A DNA stretch of 64,000 nt from Luteibacter mycovicinus (GTDB taxonomy: Bacteria; Pseudomonadota; Gammaproteobacteria; Xanthomonadales; Rhodanobacteraceae): positions 558,001-622,000 of the forward strand of contig NZ_JQNL01000001.1 in NCBI RefSeq assembly GCF_000745235.1, written 5' to 3'. The notes below the pieces were generated by a model, which was given only the letters and a program-made list of their open reading frames with translations, made no database searches and was not told the DNA's origin. The number at the start of each line of letters is the position of its first letter. The first letter of the stretch is position 1. Shown one piece after another: positions 37,171 through 47,584 of the stretch. The position numbers were made by a program, and so were the translations under genes.

Positions 37171-37920
37171 ATGGCAACGCGGTTTGAAAACAAGGTCGTC
37201 GTCATCACGGGCGGCAGCGAGGGCATCGGTCTCGCCACGGCGCGGCAGTTCGCCGCCGAGGGCGCGAAGGTCTATATCACCGGACGCCGACAGGACCGTC
37301 TCGACGAGGCGGTGGCCACGATCGGCCACGGGGCGGTCGGCGTCCAAGGCGACGCCTCGAACCTGGACGATCTCGACCGGCTATACGACCGGGTGAAGCG
37401 GGACCACGGCAAGCTGGACGTCGTTTTCGCGAACGCCGGCGTGGCGGAAGTCGAACCGCGACCCGTGGGATCGATCGACGAGGCGGGCTTCGATCACGTC
37501 TTCGGGCTCAACGTGCGCGGCCTGCTCTTCAGCGTGCAGAAGGCGCTTCCCCTGCTGCAGGACGGTGGCGCGATCGTCCTCAACGGCTCGGTTGCCGGCA
37601 GCAAGGGTTTCCCGGGCCAGTCGCTGTACAACGCGAGCAAGGCGGCGGTCCGGTCGTTTGCGCGCAGCTGGACGACAGACCTGAAGGACCGGGGCATCCG
37701 GGTGAATGTCGTGTCGCCAAGCGGCACCGAGACGACGCCGATGCGTCGCTATCTCGAGGCACGCCCCGGGGTAGAGGACATCATCAACCAGATGGTGCCG
37801 ATGGGACGGCTGGGGCTGCCGGATGAGGTCGCACGGGCGGTGCTTTTCCTGGCGTCCGGCGAGAGCAGCTATATCGCCGGCACGGAATTGTTTGTAGATG
37901 GGGGGTCGATGGCGGTGTGA
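37171..37920 (+). CDS. Short-chain dehydrogenase/reductase
   Basis: A 249-residue classical SDR with a Rossmann fold. The cofactor motif is TGGSEGIG, and GRRQDR after strand 2 favours NADP(H). NAG is at FANAGVAE, and the active site is Ser in LNGSVAG with Tyr and Lys in YNASKAA. The C-terminus GTELFVDGGSMAV is typical. The start at 37171 follows the operator region by 14 bp, so TetR binding would block it directly. The substrate is unknown; TetR-SDR pairs often deal with toxic carbonyls or quinones. Confidence 0.92.
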   Translation: MATRFENKVVVITGGSEGIGLATARQFAAEGAKVYITGRRQDRLDEAVATIGHGAVGVQGDASNLDDLDRLYDRVKRDHGKLDVVFANAGVAEVEPRPVGSIDEAGFDHVFGLNVRGLLFSVQKALPLLQDGGAIVLNGSVAGSKGFPGQSLYNASKAAVRSFARSWTTDLKDRGIRVNVVSPSGTETTPMRRYLEARPGVEDIINQMVPMGRLGLPDEVARAVLFLASGESSYIAGTELFVDGGSMAV

Positions 37921-37931
37921 GGCTCGGTGAC

Positions 37932-37963
37932 AAAAAAAACGGCGCCTCGCGGCGCCGTTTTTT
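37932..37963. terminator. Bidirectional terminator between the SDR gene and pnp
   Basis: A run of A, ACGGCGCC, TCGC, GGCGCCGT and a run of T make a hairpin with a U-tract on either strand. It serves the converging SDR and pnp transcripts. Confidence 0.9.
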
Positions 37964-37982
37964 AGACGTACAAGGCGATGAA

Positions 37983-40088
37983 TCAGCCCGTGACGTTTTC
38001 ATCTTCGGTGACGGCCTTCATCGACAGGCGGATACGGCCCTGCTTGTCGACTTCGAGGACCTTGACCTTGACGATGTCGCCTTCCTTGAGCTTGTCGGAA
38101 ACCTTCTCGACGCGCTCGCTGGAGATCTGCGACACGTGCACCAGACCATCCTTGCCCGGCATGATCGTGACGAATGCACCGAAGTCCATCAGCTTGGCGA
38201 CCTTGCCTTCGTAGATGCGGCCCGGCTCGACGTCGGAGACGATCTGCTCGATGCGCTTGCGGGCAGCTTCGGCTGCTTCGCGGTTCACCGAGGCGATCAC
38301 GACGTTGCCGTCGTCCGTGATGTCGATCGTGGTACCGGTCTCTTCCGTGATCGAACGGATGGTCGCGCCACCCTTGCCGATCACTTCGCGGATCTTGTCC
38401 GGGTGGATCTTGATCGTGAGCAGGCGCGGTGCGAACTCGCTCATTTCCGAGCGGGCTTCGGTGATGCACTTGGCCATTTCGCCGAGGATGTGCAGACGAC
38501 CGCGCTTGGCCTGGGCCAGCGCCGAACGCATGATCTCTTCGGTGATGCCGTCGACCTTGATGTCCATCTGCAGCGCGGAAACGCCATCGGCGGTACCGGC
38601 TACCTTGAAGTCCATGTCACCGAGGTGATCTTCGTCACCGAGGATGTCGGACAGCACGACGAAGTCGTTGCCTTCCTTCACCAGACCCATGGCGATACCG
38701 GCGACGGCCGACTTCAGCGGAACGCCCGCGTCCATCATGGCCAGCGACGAACCGCAGACCGATGCCATCGACGAGGAACCGTTCGACTCGGTGATTTCCG
38801 AGACGACGCGGATCACGTACGGGAACTCTTCGATCGTCGGCTTGACCGCCTGCACACCGCGCTTCGCGAGACGGCCGTGGCCGATTTCGCGACGCTTCGG
38901 GCTGCCGACGCGACCGGTCTCGCCGACCGAGAACGGAGGGAAGTTGTAATGGAAGAGGAACGTGTCCTTCCACTCGCCTTCCGGCGCGTCGATGAGCTGC
39001 GAGTCACGCGTGGTGCCGAGCGTGGCAACGACCAGCGCCTGGGTTTCACCGCGGGTGAACAGCGCCGAACCGTGCGTGCGCGGCAGGACGCCGACGCGCA
39101 CCGAGATCGGGCGGACGTCGTCGAGCTGGCGACCGTCGATACGGACCTTGGTGCTGAGCACGCCGTCGCGCAGGGTGCGGTACTCGACTTCGCCGAAGGC
39201 GTTGCCGATGTCGCCATCGGTCCAGCCATTGGCTTCGGCGTCGGCGGCGATGGAAGCCTTCACGTCGCTCTTGAGCGCGCTGATGACGTCACGACGCGCC
39301 AGCTTGTCGCGGATCTGGAAGGCTTCGGCGAAACGGTTGCCGACGGCGGCCTTGACCGCGTCGTACAGGGCCGTCTTGGCTGCCGGGGCTTCCCACTTGA
39401 ACGTCTTGGCGCCGGCTTCGGCGACGAAGGCGTTGATCGTGTCGATCGCCGCCTGCATCTGCTGGTGGCCGAAGACCACCGACCCGAGCATGACGTCTTC
39501 GCTGAGCAGCTTGGCTTCCGACTCGACCATCATCACGGCGCTGGACGTACCGGCCACGACGAGGTCGAGGTCCGAGGTCTTCAGCTGCGTGGCGGTCGGG
39601 TTGAGGATGTACTGGCCGTTGGCGTAGCCGACGCGCGCCGCACCGATCGGGCCCTTGAAGGGCACACCGGCGAGCGACATGGCCGCGGAGGCACCGAGCA
39701 GCGCCGGGATGTCACCGTCGACTTCCGGATTCAGCGAGACGACCTGGGCGATGACCTGGATCTCGTTGCGGAACTCTTCCGGGAACAGCGGACGAAGCGG
39801 ACGATCGATGAGGCGCGAAGTCAGCGTCTCCTTCTCGGTCGGACGGCCTTCGCGCTTGAAGAAGCCACCCGGGATGCGACCCGCGGAGTAGAACTTCTCC
39901 ATGTAGTCGACCGTGAGGGGGAAGAAGTCCTGGCCTTCGCGCGCCTTGGGCGCCGCGACGACCGTCACCAGGACGACGGTGCCGCCCATGCTGACCATGA
40001 CCGCACCGGAGGCCTGCCGGGCGATTTCGCCCGTCTCCAGTGTGACTTCGTGAGAACCGTACTGGAATGACTTGGTTACTTTCGCCAC
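37983..40088 (-). CDS. pnp: Polyribonucleotide nucleotidyltransferase
   Basis: A 701-residue PNPase, the phosphorolytic 3'-5' exoribonuclease of the degradosome. Two RNase PH-like core domains are separated by a helical domain, then KH ([14 protein letters not shown] region, about 550-610) and S1 ([20 protein letters not shown], about 620-690) RNA-binding domains. [21 protein letters not shown] and [14 protein letters not shown] are conserved active-site blocks. It is last in the nusA-to-pnp operon, 30 bp after rpsO. In E. coli pnp is autoregulated with RNase III at its leader. Confidence 0.97.
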   Translation of the reverse strand: MAKVTKSFQYGSHEVTLETGEIARQASGAVMVSMGGTVVLVTVVAAPKAREGQDFFPLTVDYMEKFYSAGRIPGGFFKREGRPTEKETLTSRLIDRPLRPLFPEEFRNEIQVIAQVVSLNPEVDGDIPALLGASAAMSLAGVPFKGPIGAARVGYANGQYILNPTATQLKTSDLDLVVAGTSSAVMMVESEAKLLSEDVMLGSVVFGHQQMQAAIDTINAFVAEAGAKTFKWEAPAAKTALYDAVKAAVGNRFAEAFQIRDKLARRDVISALKSDVKASIAADAEANGWTDGDIGNAFGEVEYRTLRDGVLSTKVRIDGRQLDDVRPISVRVGVLPRTHGSALFTRGETQALVVATLGTTRDSQLIDAPEGEWKDTFLFHYNFPPFSVGETGRVGSPKRREIGHGRLAKRGVQAVKPTIEEFPYVIRVVSEITESNGSSSMASVCGSSLAMMDAGVPLKSAVAGIAMGLVKEGNDFVVLSDILGDEDHLGDMDFKVAGTADGVSALQMDIKVDGITEEIMRSALAQAKRGRLHILGEMAKCITEARSEMSEFAPRLLTIKIHPDKIREVIGKGGATIRSITEETGTTIDITDDGNVVIASVNREAAEAARKRIEQIVSDVEPGRIYEGKVAKLMDFGAFVTIMPGKDGLVHVSQISSERVEKVSDKLKEGDIVKVKVLEVDKQGRIRLSMKAVTEDENVTG

Positions 40089-40118
40089 TTCGATCTCTCC
40101 TCGTCCTGTTCCGGTGAA

Positions 40119-40385
40119 TTAACGGCGCAGGCCGAGGCGTTCGATCAGGGTCTGGTAGCGAGCGAGGTCGTTCGTCTTGAGATAGGCAAGCAGCTTCTTG
40201 CGCTGATTGACCATCTTCAGCAGACCGCGACGCGAGTGGTGATCCTGCTTGTGCGCCTGGAAGTGATCCTGGAGCTGGAGGATGTTGGCGGACAGCAGGG
40301 CGACCTGGACTTCGGTCGAGCCGGTGTCGTTTTCCTTGCGGCCGTAATCCTTGATGATCTGACCAGTCTGTTCGGGAGTAAGCAT
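40119..40385 (-). CDS. rpsO: 30S ribosomal protein S15
   Basis: An 88-residue protein of the 30S platform that binds 16S rRNA early in assembly. It has full family length with the conserved [29 protein letters not shown] block. It lies upstream of pnp, as in E. coli. A long hairpin in its leader may be an autoregulatory or termination element. Confidence 0.97.
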   Translation of the reverse strand: MLTPEQTGQIIKDYGRKENDTGSTEVQVALLSANILQLQDHFQAHKQDHHSRRGLLKMVNQRKKLLAYLKTNDLARYQTLIERLGLRR

Positions 40386-40400
40386 GTGTATCGATTCCTT

Positions 40401-40465
40401 AAAAGCGGATACGAGACTTGCGCAACCTCAACGGATACCGATGAAGTTGCGCAAGCCTCGCTTTT
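40401..40465 (-). promoter_or_regulatory. Long hairpin in the rpsO leader
   Basis: On the minus strand AAAAGCG and CGCTTTT enclose a GAGG/CTCG segment and the perfect 10-bp pair CTTGCGCAAC/GTTGCGCAAG, with a loop of about 19 nt. It ends in CGCTTTT, 15 bp upstream of the rpsO start. It could terminate truB transcription, act as an S15-responsive translational operator, or both. Confidence 0.65.
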
Positions 40466-40528
40466 GAATGAAAGCTGTTAAACGAGCACGTAATTGTAAC
40501 GTCCTGCGCGTAGCGGCAACAAGCCCGG

Positions 40529-41446
40529 TCAGACGGGCGGCATGTTCAGGCCCCGCACGATCCTCAGGATGCCGCCTTCGCCGGCTTCCCCGAGCGCCAT
40601 CAGGCGCCCGTCGGCACCCCAGACACCGCAGCGACCGGGTAAAACGCCCTGCCCCAGCGGCACCGGCTGGCCGAAACCAAGGACACGGGTCTGTTCTGGG
40701 TCGAGTTCCACCCGGGGAATATGACTGAGTCCGGCGTCGACCGGCAAAATACAGGCTTCGAGTGGATCCGGCCCGGTTTCGGCGGCGATGCGAAGTTCGT
40801 CCAGAGTCACCATCGCCGGCGCCATGAACGGCTCGACCCAGAGCCGGCGCAAGCCCGTGAGGTGGGCGCCGCAACCGAGGTTCGCACCGAGATCCACCGC
40901 AAGGCTGCGCACGTACGTCCCTGAGCCACACTCGACCATCAGGCGAACGGTGTCGCCCTCGCGGCCGATCACCTCGAGACGGTACACGTCGACCTCGCGC
41001 GCCGGCACGTCGACGTCCTCACCGCGACGGGCGCGGACATACAGCGGCACGCCGTCCTGCTTGATCGCCGAATACGCGGGAGGGATCTGTACGATGTGCC
41101 CGCGCAGGGGCGCCAGCGCGGCTTCGATGATCATATCGTCCAGCGCGGGCACCGGGCGTGTCTCCACCACCTCGCCCTCGAGATCGGCGGTGGTCGTGGT
41201 CACACCCAGGCGAACCTCAGCCTCGTAGGCCTTACGCGAGCCGAGCAACCAGCCGGCGAGCTTGGTCGCCTCGCCGAAGCACAGTGGCAACAGGCCAGTG
41301 GCGAGCGGATCGAGGCTGCCGGTATGGCCACCCTTGGCGGCGCCCACGAGCCGGCGCGCCGTCTGCAGCGCCTGGTTGGAACTCAGGCCGAGCGGCTTGT
41401 CGAGCAGAAGGATGCCGTGCAGGTCACGGAAGGTTCGGCGATTCAT
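40529..41446 (-). CDS. truB: tRNA pseudouridine(55) synthase
   Basis: A 305-residue enzyme that forms pseudouridine 55 in the T-loop of tRNAs. The catalytic Asp is in GHTGSLDPLATGLLPLCFGEAT. KPLGLSSNQAL and SGTYVRSLAVDLG are further family motifs, and a C-terminal PUA-like domain follows. The ATG at 41446 is chosen over the adjacent GTG. It is 35 bp downstream of rbfA in the operon. Confidence 0.96.
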   Translation of the reverse strand: MNRRTFRDLHGILLLDKPLGLSSNQALQTARRLVGAAKGGHTGSLDPLATGLLPLCFGEATKLAGWLLGSRKAYEAEVRLGVTTTTADLEGEVVETRPVPALDDMIIEAALAPLRGHIVQIPPAYSAIKQDGVPLYVRARRGEDVDVPAREVDVYRLEVIGREGDTVRLMVECGSGTYVRSLAVDLGANLGCGAHLTGLRRLWVEPFMAPAMVTLDELRIAAETGPDPLEACILPVDAGLSHIPRVELDPEQTRVLGFGQPVPLGQGVLPGRCGVWGADGRLMALGEAGEGGILRIVRGLNMPPV

Positions 41447-41481
41447 CACACACGCTTACCCGCGCGCCAGGCGCGCGGTCA

Positions 41482-41856
41482 TCAGGTTTCGTCGGACGGA
41501 TCGGCCGGCGGAACGGGGTTTTCGCGCAGCAGGCGCTCGATGCGCTCGCCGGTATCGACGGATTCGTCGTACTTGAAACGCAGCTGCGGCACGCGACGCA
41601 GGATCATCGACTTCGACAGCGAATGACGGAACTCGGGGGCGAGCTCCTTCAGCGCCTTGACCACCACCGCCGACTGGTCGGGCATCAGCGCCGTCACCCA
41701 CACGGTGGCCCAGTCGAGGTCACGGGTTACTTCCACATCCGACACGCTGACCGAAGGCAACGCGTGGTCGCGCACGGCGGCGTGGACCAGTTCACCGATT
41801 TCACGGCGAAGCTGGGCGGACACGCGGTCGGTACGCTTGAAATCACGGGACGGCAT
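41482..41856 (-). CDS. rbfA: 30S ribosome-binding factor A
   Basis: A 124-residue cold-shock-related factor that matures the 5' end of 16S rRNA on free 30S subunits. It has a KH-like fold and starts MPSRDFKRTDRVSAQLRREI. SKSMILRRVPQLRFKYDESVD is the conserved block. It lies after infB, but an intrinsic terminator-like hairpin separates the two. Confidence 0.96.
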   Translation of the reverse strand: MPSRDFKRTDRVSAQLRREIGELVHAAVRDHALPSVSVSDVEVTRDLDWATVWVTALMPDQSAVVVKALKELAPEFRHSLSKSMILRRVPQLRFKYDESVDTGERIERLLRENPVPPADPSDET

Positions 41857-41890
41857 ATCCGCCTCCAGCCTGAATAAGGTGCACTAACGA

Positions 41891-41920
41891 AAAAGCCTCC
41901 CCGGCGTATGCCGGGGAGGC
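41891..41920 (-). terminator. Intercistronic terminator between infB and rbfA
   Basis: On the minus strand GCCTCCCCGGC, ATAC and GCCGGGGAGGC form a perfect 11-bp stem followed by TTTTTCGTT. It sits within the ribosome-maturation operon and should reduce read-through into rbfA-truB. Confidence 0.85.
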
Positions 41921-41933
41921 GCATTGCATGCCG

Positions 41934-44849
41934 TTACAGCGTGCGCGGCACTTCGATACGCTCGAAGCACTCGATCTGGTCGCCGACCTTGACGTCGTTG
42001 TACTGCTTGACCGCGATACCGCATTCCATGCCGTTACGGACCTCGTCGACGAGCTCCTTGAAGCGGCGCAGCGACTCGAGTTCGCCCTGGAACACCACCA
42101 CGTTGTCACGCAGCACGCGGATCGGCTTGGAGCGCTTCACCAGGCCCTCGACGATCATGCAGCCCGCGACCGCGCCGAACTTCGACGAACGGAACACGTC
42201 GCGGACCTGCGCGATACCGATGATCTCTTCGCGAATCTCGACACCGAGCAGACCCGACGCCGCCTGCTTCACCTGATCGATGACGTCGTAAATGATCGAG
42301 AAGTAACGGACATCGAGACCGTTGGTATCGATCACCTTGCGTGCCGACGCATCCGCACGGACGTTGAAGCCGATGATCAGCGCCTTGGACGCCGCCGCCA
42401 GCGTGGCTTCCGACTCGGTGATGCCACCCACGCCGGACGAGATCACGTTCACCTTGACCAGCTCGTTGCCGATCTGGGTGAGCGAATCGCGCAGCGCCTC
42501 GACCGAACCCTGCACATCCGCCTTGACGAGGATGTTGAGGGTCTGCTGGCCCTGACCCTGACCCATCTGGGCCATGATGTCTTCCAGACGGTTGGATTTG
42601 CTGACCAGGCGGGTCTCGCGACGCTTGAGCAGACGCTCGGCCGCCACTTCGCGCGCCAGACGCTCGTCCTTCACGGCGACGAAATCGTCACCCGACTCGG
42701 GCACGCCCGACAGACCCAGCACCTGGACCGGAATCGACGGACCGGCTTCATTGACCTGCTTGCCGGTTTCGTCGACGAGCGCACGCATGCGGCCGTATTC
42801 GACACCGCAGACGACGAAGTCGCCCTTCTTCAGCGTGCCCTGCTGCACCAGCACCGTCGCCACCGGACCGCGACCGCGGTCGAGGCTGGATTCGATCACG
42901 ACACCCGAAGCGCGGCCATCGGCCACTGCCTTGAGCTCCATGATTTCAGCCTGGATCGAGATGGCGTCGAGCAGCGCGTCCACGCCGTCGCCCGTCTTCG
43001 CCGAAAGCGGCACGAACGGGGTATCGCCACCCCACTCTTCAGGGATGACTTCGAGAAGGCCGAGGCCCTGCTTGACGTTGTCCGGGTTGGCGCCGGACTT
43101 GTCCATCTTGTTGACCGCGACGATCAGCGGCACCTTGGCGGCGCGCGCGTGCTTCACGGCTTCCTGCGTTTGCGGCATGACACCGTCGTCGGCGGCGACC
43201 ACGAGCACCACGATATCCGTCGACTGCGCGCCGCGGGCACGCATGGACGTAAACGCCGCATGGCCCGGGGTGTCGAGGAAGGTGATGACGCCACGGCTGG
43301 TTTCGACGTGGTAAGCGCCGATGTGCTGCGTAATGCCACCCGCTTCGCCGGAGGCGACCTTGGTACGACGGATGTAGTCGAGCAGCGAGGTCTTGCCGTG
43401 GTCGACGTGACCCATGATCGTGACGACCGGCGGACGCGTGACCTTGTCGCCCTCGAGCTCCGCATTCTGCGTGTGCGTCGCGAGCGCGGCTTCGGCGTCG
43501 TTCTCGGTGGCGCGAACCGGGTTGTGACCCAGTTCTTCGACCACGAGCGCGGCGGTGTCATGGTCGATCGTCTGATTGATCGTGGCCATGACGCCCATCT
43601 TGAACAGCGCCTTCACCACCTCGGCGCCCTTGACGGCCATCTTCTGGGCCAGCTCGGTCACGAGGTTGTTGTCGCCGATCACGACGTCACGGACCACGGC
43701 GGCCGTCGGACGGGTGAAGCCGTGCGGACCGCCCGACGAGGCGGCGCCACGCGACGCCGTCATGCGGCCACGGTCCTTGCCACCGCCACGACGGTTGTTG
43801 CTGGACGAGCGGCGTGCGCGGTCGGCATCGGAGAGATGCATTTCGCCACCGGCGAAGCGCTTGCCACCGGCTTCACGATCGTTACGACCGCCACCGCCGG
43901 GAGCACCGCCACCACCACCGTGCTTCGGACGCGCGTTGCCGCGCGTATCGTTGGCGGCAGCCACGGCACCGGGTGCCGGACGCGGCGCGGCCGGACGTGC
44001 GGCGGCGGGAGCCGCCGCGACAGGTGCCGGAGCCGGCGCGGGCGCCGGCGGCGGGACAGGCTTGGACACCACGCGCTCGCGCTTGCGCGGCTCGTGAATG
44101 CGCGGAAGGATCATGCCGAGCGAACGCGTATCGAGCTTGGCGGTCTGGTGCGTCGGCAGGCCATCGTCGCCCAGCGGCGCGGTGGACACCAGGGCCTCAG
44201 GGGTCGCTTCCGGCGCGGCCGCAGGCGCGGCGGCCGGCGTCGCGGCGGCTTCAGCGCTGGCGGCCGCGGCACGTGCCGCTTCGGCGCGTGCATGCTGCTC
44301 GGCAGCTTCTTCAGCCTGACGGCGTGCTTCGGCGGCGGCTTCTTCCTGACGGCGTGCTTCGGCCTCGGCTTCGCGACGGGCCGCTTCGGCCTGATCGCGA
44401 CGCTCGGCTTCTTCACGGCGCTCCGATTCCTCGTGCTCGCGCTGAGCCTGCGATTCGGCCAGCTTGCGCACGGCGTCCTCGCGCTCCGGCTCGTGCGACG
44501 CATCCTCGGCGATGGCGCTGCGCTTGACGTATGTACGCTTGGCACGGACCTCGACGTTGACCGTCTTGGCCGGACCGGCACCACGACCGGAACCGGACGC
44601 CACCTTCAGCTCGCCGACCGTGCGGCGCTTCAGGGTGATCTGTCGCGGCGCGGAGGCGTCCCCTTCGGGAGCGGCCTCGTTCTTGCCGTGGGTGCGACGC
44701 AGGAAACCCAGCAGCTTCACCTTTTCGGTGCTGCTGATGACCTGCTCCGCATCGGAGAAATTCATGCCGGCTTCGCCAAGCTGCCCGAGCAGCTTGTCGA
44801 CCGGTAGGCCCAGTTGATGGGCGAGTTGTTTGATAGTGACGTCCGACAT
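41934..44849 (-). CDS. infB: Translation initiation factor IF-2
   Basis: A 971-residue GTPase that places initiator tRNA in the P site. The N-terminal IF2_N domain ([20 protein letters not shown]) is followed by a long low-complexity stretch. That stretch is first Glu/Arg/Ala-rich and probably helical (about 115-200), then Pro/Ala- and Gly/Asn/Arg-rich to about 380. The G domain has G1 [19 protein letters not shown] and VNKMDK. Beta-barrel domains and the C2 fMet-tRNA-binding domain complete it. The length is large but usual for proteobacterial IF2 alpha. Confidence 0.97.
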   Translation of the reverse strand: MSDVTIKQLAHQLGLPVDKLLGQLGEAGMNFSDAEQVISSTEKVKLLGFLRRTHGKNEAAPEGDASAPRQITLKRRTVGELKVASGSGRGAGPAKTVNVEVRAKRTYVKRSAIAEDASHEPEREDAVRKLAESQAQREHEESERREEAERRDQAEAARREAEAEARRQEEAAAEARRQAEEAAEQHARAEAARAAAASAEAAATPAAAPAAAPEATPEALVSTAPLGDDGLPTHQTAKLDTRSLGMILPRIHEPRKRERVVSKPVPPPAPAPAPAPVAAAPAAARPAAPRPAPGAVAAANDTRGNARPKHGGGGGAPGGGGRNDREAGGKRFAGGEMHLSDADRARRSSSNNRRGGGKDRGRMTASRGAASSGGPHGFTRPTAAVVRDVVIGDNNLVTELAQKMAVKGAEVVKALFKMGVMATINQTIDHDTAALVVEELGHNPVRATENDAEAALATHTQNAELEGDKVTRPPVVTIMGHVDHGKTSLLDYIRRTKVASGEAGGITQHIGAYHVETSRGVITFLDTPGHAAFTSMRARGAQSTDIVVLVVAADDGVMPQTQEAVKHARAAKVPLIVAVNKMDKSGANPDNVKQGLGLLEVIPEEWGGDTPFVPLSAKTGDGVDALLDAISIQAEIMELKAVADGRASGVVIESSLDRGRGPVATVLVQQGTLKKGDFVVCGVEYGRMRALVDETGKQVNEAGPSIPVQVLGLSGVPESGDDFVAVKDERLAREVAAERLLKRRETRLVSKSNRLEDIMAQMGQGQGQQTLNILVKADVQGSVEALRDSLTQIGNELVKVNVISSGVGGITESEATLAAASKALIIGFNVRADASARKVIDTNGLDVRYFSIIYDVIDQVKQAASGLLGVEIREEIIGIAQVRDVFRSSKFGAVAGCMIVEGLVKRSKPIRVLRDNVVVFQGELESLRRFKELVDEVRNGMECGIAVKQYNDVKVGDQIECFERIEVPRTL

Positions 44850-44982
44850 GGTTCTTTATTCTCCGCCTTTCCCGCGCGTAACCTTACGTGCCGACGATGA
44901 CCCGTACGGCTGCCTCCATCCCTGGCGGGAGACCTCATGGCCTCCCTCGAGGCGTCCGTCCAGGACGCTTCCGGTCTCGCGC

Positions 44983-46497
44983 TTAACCACCTTTCTCCAG
45001 GCGGGCGATCATCGGAGCGCGCGCAGCCATGATCAGCTGCGATGCGCGGTCCTCCGTCATGCCTTCGATATCGATGAGCTCGTCGACGGCGAGATCGCCG
45101 AGGTCGTCGAGCGTCTTGATGCCACGGTCCGCCAGCGCGATAGCGACCGTTTCGTCCATGCCGTCCAGGCCGAGCAGTTCTTCGTCGACCGCGACTTCCT
45201 CGACGCCTTCCTCGGCGGCGAGCGCCTCGGTCAGCAGGGCGTCACGGGCACGGGCGCGGAGTTCCTCGACGATGTCTTCGTCGAAGCCTTCCACCGCCAG
45301 CAGCTCGGCACTCGGCACGTAAGCAATTTCTTCGATCGACGAGAAACCTTCCTGCACCAGGATGCTGGCGATTTCTTCGTCGACTTCGAGCTTGTCCTGG
45401 AACAGCGCCAGGGCGGCGGCCTGCTCGGCCTCGCTCTTGGCGGTGACCTGATCCTGTGTCATCACGTTGAGCTGCCAGCCGGTGAGCTTGCTCGCCAGGC
45501 GGACGTTCTGACCACCGCGACCGATCGCCTGGGACAGCTTGTCCTCGGCGACGGCGATATCCATGGAGTGCTTTTCCTCGTCCATGATGATCGACTGCAC
45601 TTCGGCCGGCGCCATCGCATTGATGACGTACTGAGCCTGATTCTCGTGCCACAGGATGATGTCGACGCGCTCACCGTTGAGCTCGTTGGACACGGCCTGG
45701 ACGCGCGAACCGCGCATGCCGATGCAGGCGCCGATCGGATCGGTGCGGCTGTCGTGGGCGACCACGGCGATCTTGGCGCGGTCGCCCGGATCGCGGGCGC
45801 AGCCCTTGATTTCGACGAGGCCCTGACCGACTTCCGGCACCTCGAGCTTGAACAGTTCGATCATGAACTCCGGCGCGCTGCGCGAGACGAACAGCTGCGG
45901 ACCACGGATTTCCGACTTCACTTCGTACAGGTAACCGCGGACGCGGTCGCCGACGCGGGCCGACTCACGGGGAATCGTCTTGTCGCGCGGAATGAACGCC
46001 TCGGCGTTGCTGCCCAGGTCGAGGTAGACGTTGCCGCGCTCGACGCGCTTGACGATACCGGTGACCAGCTCGCCCACGCGATCGACGAAGGCATCGACGA
46101 CCTGCTGACGCTCGGCTTCGCGTACGCGCTGCACGATCACCTGCTTGGCGGCCTGCGCGGCGATGCGGCCGAACTCGGCGTTTTCGATCTGGTGCTCGAT
46201 CCAGCCACCGACTTCGGCGACTTCGCCTTCACCGGCTTCGTCTTCGGCGTCCATCAGGCGGATCTGGTAGGACGGATCCTCCATCTCGCCGTCGTTCTCG
46301 ATGATCTCCCAGCGACGGAAGGTCTCGTAGTCGCCCGTATTGCGGTCGATTTCGACCCGGATGTCCGGATCTTCCTCGGGGTAGCGCTTTTTCGCGGCCG
46401 AAGCCAGCGCCGCTTCCATGGCGTCGAAAATCACTTCGCGCGGCACGCCTTTTTCATTGGCGACCGCGTCGACTACCAGCAAAAGTTCTTTGCTCAT
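44983..46497 (-). CDS. nusA: Transcription termination/antitermination factor NusA
   Basis: A 504-residue RNA polymerase-binding factor promoting pausing, termination and antitermination. It has the N-terminal RNAP-binding domain, S1 (GIVKRVERGNVYLDLGSNAEAF), KH1 and KH2 (CIGMRGSRVQAV and AIGRGGQNVRLA), and two C-terminal acidic repeats (about 370-500) as in E. coli. The start at 46497 (MSKELLLVVDAVANEKG) fits the family; a longer version does not. It lies between rimP and infB. Confidence 0.97.
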   Translation of the reverse strand: MSKELLLVVDAVANEKGVPREVIFDAMEAALASAAKKRYPEEDPDIRVEIDRNTGDYETFRRWEIIENDGEMEDPSYQIRLMDAEDEAGEGEVAEVGGWIEHQIENAEFGRIAAQAAKQVIVQRVREAERQQVVDAFVDRVGELVTGIVKRVERGNVYLDLGSNAEAFIPRDKTIPRESARVGDRVRGYLYEVKSEIRGPQLFVSRSAPEFMIELFKLEVPEVGQGLVEIKGCARDPGDRAKIAVVAHDSRTDPIGACIGMRGSRVQAVSNELNGERVDIILWHENQAQYVINAMAPAEVQSIIMDEEKHSMDIAVAEDKLSQAIGRGGQNVRLASKLTGWQLNVMTQDQVTAKSEAEQAAALALFQDKLEVDEEIASILVQEGFSSIEEIAYVPSAELLAVEGFDEDIVEELRARARDALLTEALAAEEGVEEVAVDEELLGLDGMDETVAIALADRGIKTLDDLGDLAVDELIDIEGMTEDRASQLIMAARAPMIARLEKGG

Positions 46498-46541
46498 TGC
46501 CGCTACTCCCGTAAGGATGCCCCGCGGCACCCCATCAATCG

Positions 46542-47087
46542 TTATTTAGGTTTCTTACCGCCCGGCGTGGGCTTCGGCTGCGGCGCATAGCCGAGTGCCA
46601 CCCAGTCGGGAACCACGCGGGCGCTTTCGACGTCCGCATGCTCGAATTCGAATCGGCCAGCCTCGCCCTCGACCACAATGTGCTCGCCGTTTACTTCAAC
46701 GACGTTGCCCTTGAGGCGACGGCGACCGTCGACCGGGGCTTTGAGCAGCACCTTGATCTCCTGACCACTGACACGGGCGAACTGCTCCGCCGTGAAGAGG
46801 GGACGATCGATACCGGGAGAGGAGACTTCCAGTACATAGTTGCCGGGGATCGGATCTTCAACGTCCAGGTAAGCCGAGAACTCGCGGCTTGCCGCTTCGC
46901 AATCCTCGACGGCGACCTCGACGGGGAGCTCCGCGCCCTTGCGACGTTCGCGCTCGGCCTCGAGCACGTCCAGATAGACGCGCAGCGTCATCTGTCCGTC
47001 GGACGGACCGAACTCCATACCCAGCACTTCGAGGCCGAGCTCGGCCACGATGTCTGAAAAGCGTTGTGAAAGTGCGTTGGTATCCAC
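46542..47087 (-). CDS. rimP: Ribosome maturation factor RimP
   Basis: A 181-residue 30S maturation factor, first gene of the rimP-nusA-infB operon. [22 protein letters not shown] is the family hallmark, and a short basic tail (PTPGGKKPK) ends it. The GTG at 47087 ([18 protein letters not shown]) is chosen because family members begin there. An upstream in-frame ATG would place a hairpin and T-run inside the coding region. Confidence 0.93.
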   Translation of the reverse strand: MDTNALSQRFSDIVAELGLEVLGMEFGPSDGQMTLRVYLDVLEAERERRKGAELPVEVAVEDCEAASREFSAYLDVEDPIPGNYVLEVSSPGIDRPLFTAEQFARVSGQEIKVLLKAPVDGRRRLKGNVVEVNGEHIVVEGEAGRFEFEHADVESARVVPDWVALGYAPQPKPTPGGKKPK

Positions 47088-47113
47088 GTTACCTGCGGTT
47101 TTTCCATTCGCCA

Positions 47114-47140
47114 GAAACAAAAAAAGGGCGCGAGCGGCCC
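47114..47140 (-). terminator. Weak terminator-like hairpin just before rimP
   Basis: On the minus strand GGGC, a 7-nt loop, GCCC and TTTTTTTGTTT lie about 30 bp upstream of the rimP GTG. The stem is only 4 bp, so alone it would be a weak or conditional terminator. Confidence 0.4.
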
Positions 47141-47243
47141 ATTCCATTACGTCGCCGATGTATCCGACACTTTCCTCCAGCGAACGCCGCGATGCCCTGA
47201 CGGCGCTCACGAAAATGTCGCAGGACGCCTCCGTGCGCCCAAC

Positions 47244-47264
47244 AAAAAAGCCTCACGAGGAGGC
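47244..47264 (-). terminator. Leader terminator or attenuator upstream of rimP
   Basis: On the minus strand GCCTC, CTCGT, GAGGC and TTTTTT form a compact hairpin, extended by AAA/TTT pairs. No gene is visible upstream on this strand to be terminated, so it probably acts on the rimP-nusA-infB leader or on a short RNA. Confidence 0.6.
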
Positions 47265-47584
47265 TTTCTTGTAAAAAGAAAGTTCCTGAAGCAGCCAGCG
47301 ACGAAAGGCCGTAACCGATGTCAATGGCGCTTAAGATTCACTGAGTCTATCGTATTTTACCGCCGTCATGCAAGGTCGCGGACCTGAACCCGCGTCCGCC
47401 CGAGCCCGTCGGACCGCACGCGGACGGAGCGTTGCCGGCGGGAACGTCACGTAGCGCTCCGCGCGTCCGTGCTCCCGATTCGTCCGTAAATTCATGCAGT
47501 TGCGTACGCCTGCCCGTTCCAGACCTGCCGCGCTGCCGGTTCCGTATCGCACGTGGCGAGACACCGACAGGCGATCCTTTCCCC

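Larger units (their letters stand above)
47088..47584. other. Gap upstream of rimP containing leader hairpins
   Basis: This 497-bp gap should hold the rimP operon promoter and leader (minus strand) and the promoter of the GIY-YIG-like gene (plus strand). Two minus-strand hairpin/T-run structures lie at 47114-47140 and 47244-47264. In E. coli the same place holds the metY tRNA and leader terminators, but I find no tRNA here. Confidence 0.6.

Noticed and set aside
47088..47584. metY-like initiator tRNA upstream of rimP
   Set aside because: I looked for an acceptor/T-loop signature on the minus strand, as in E. coli metY-rimP, and found none.
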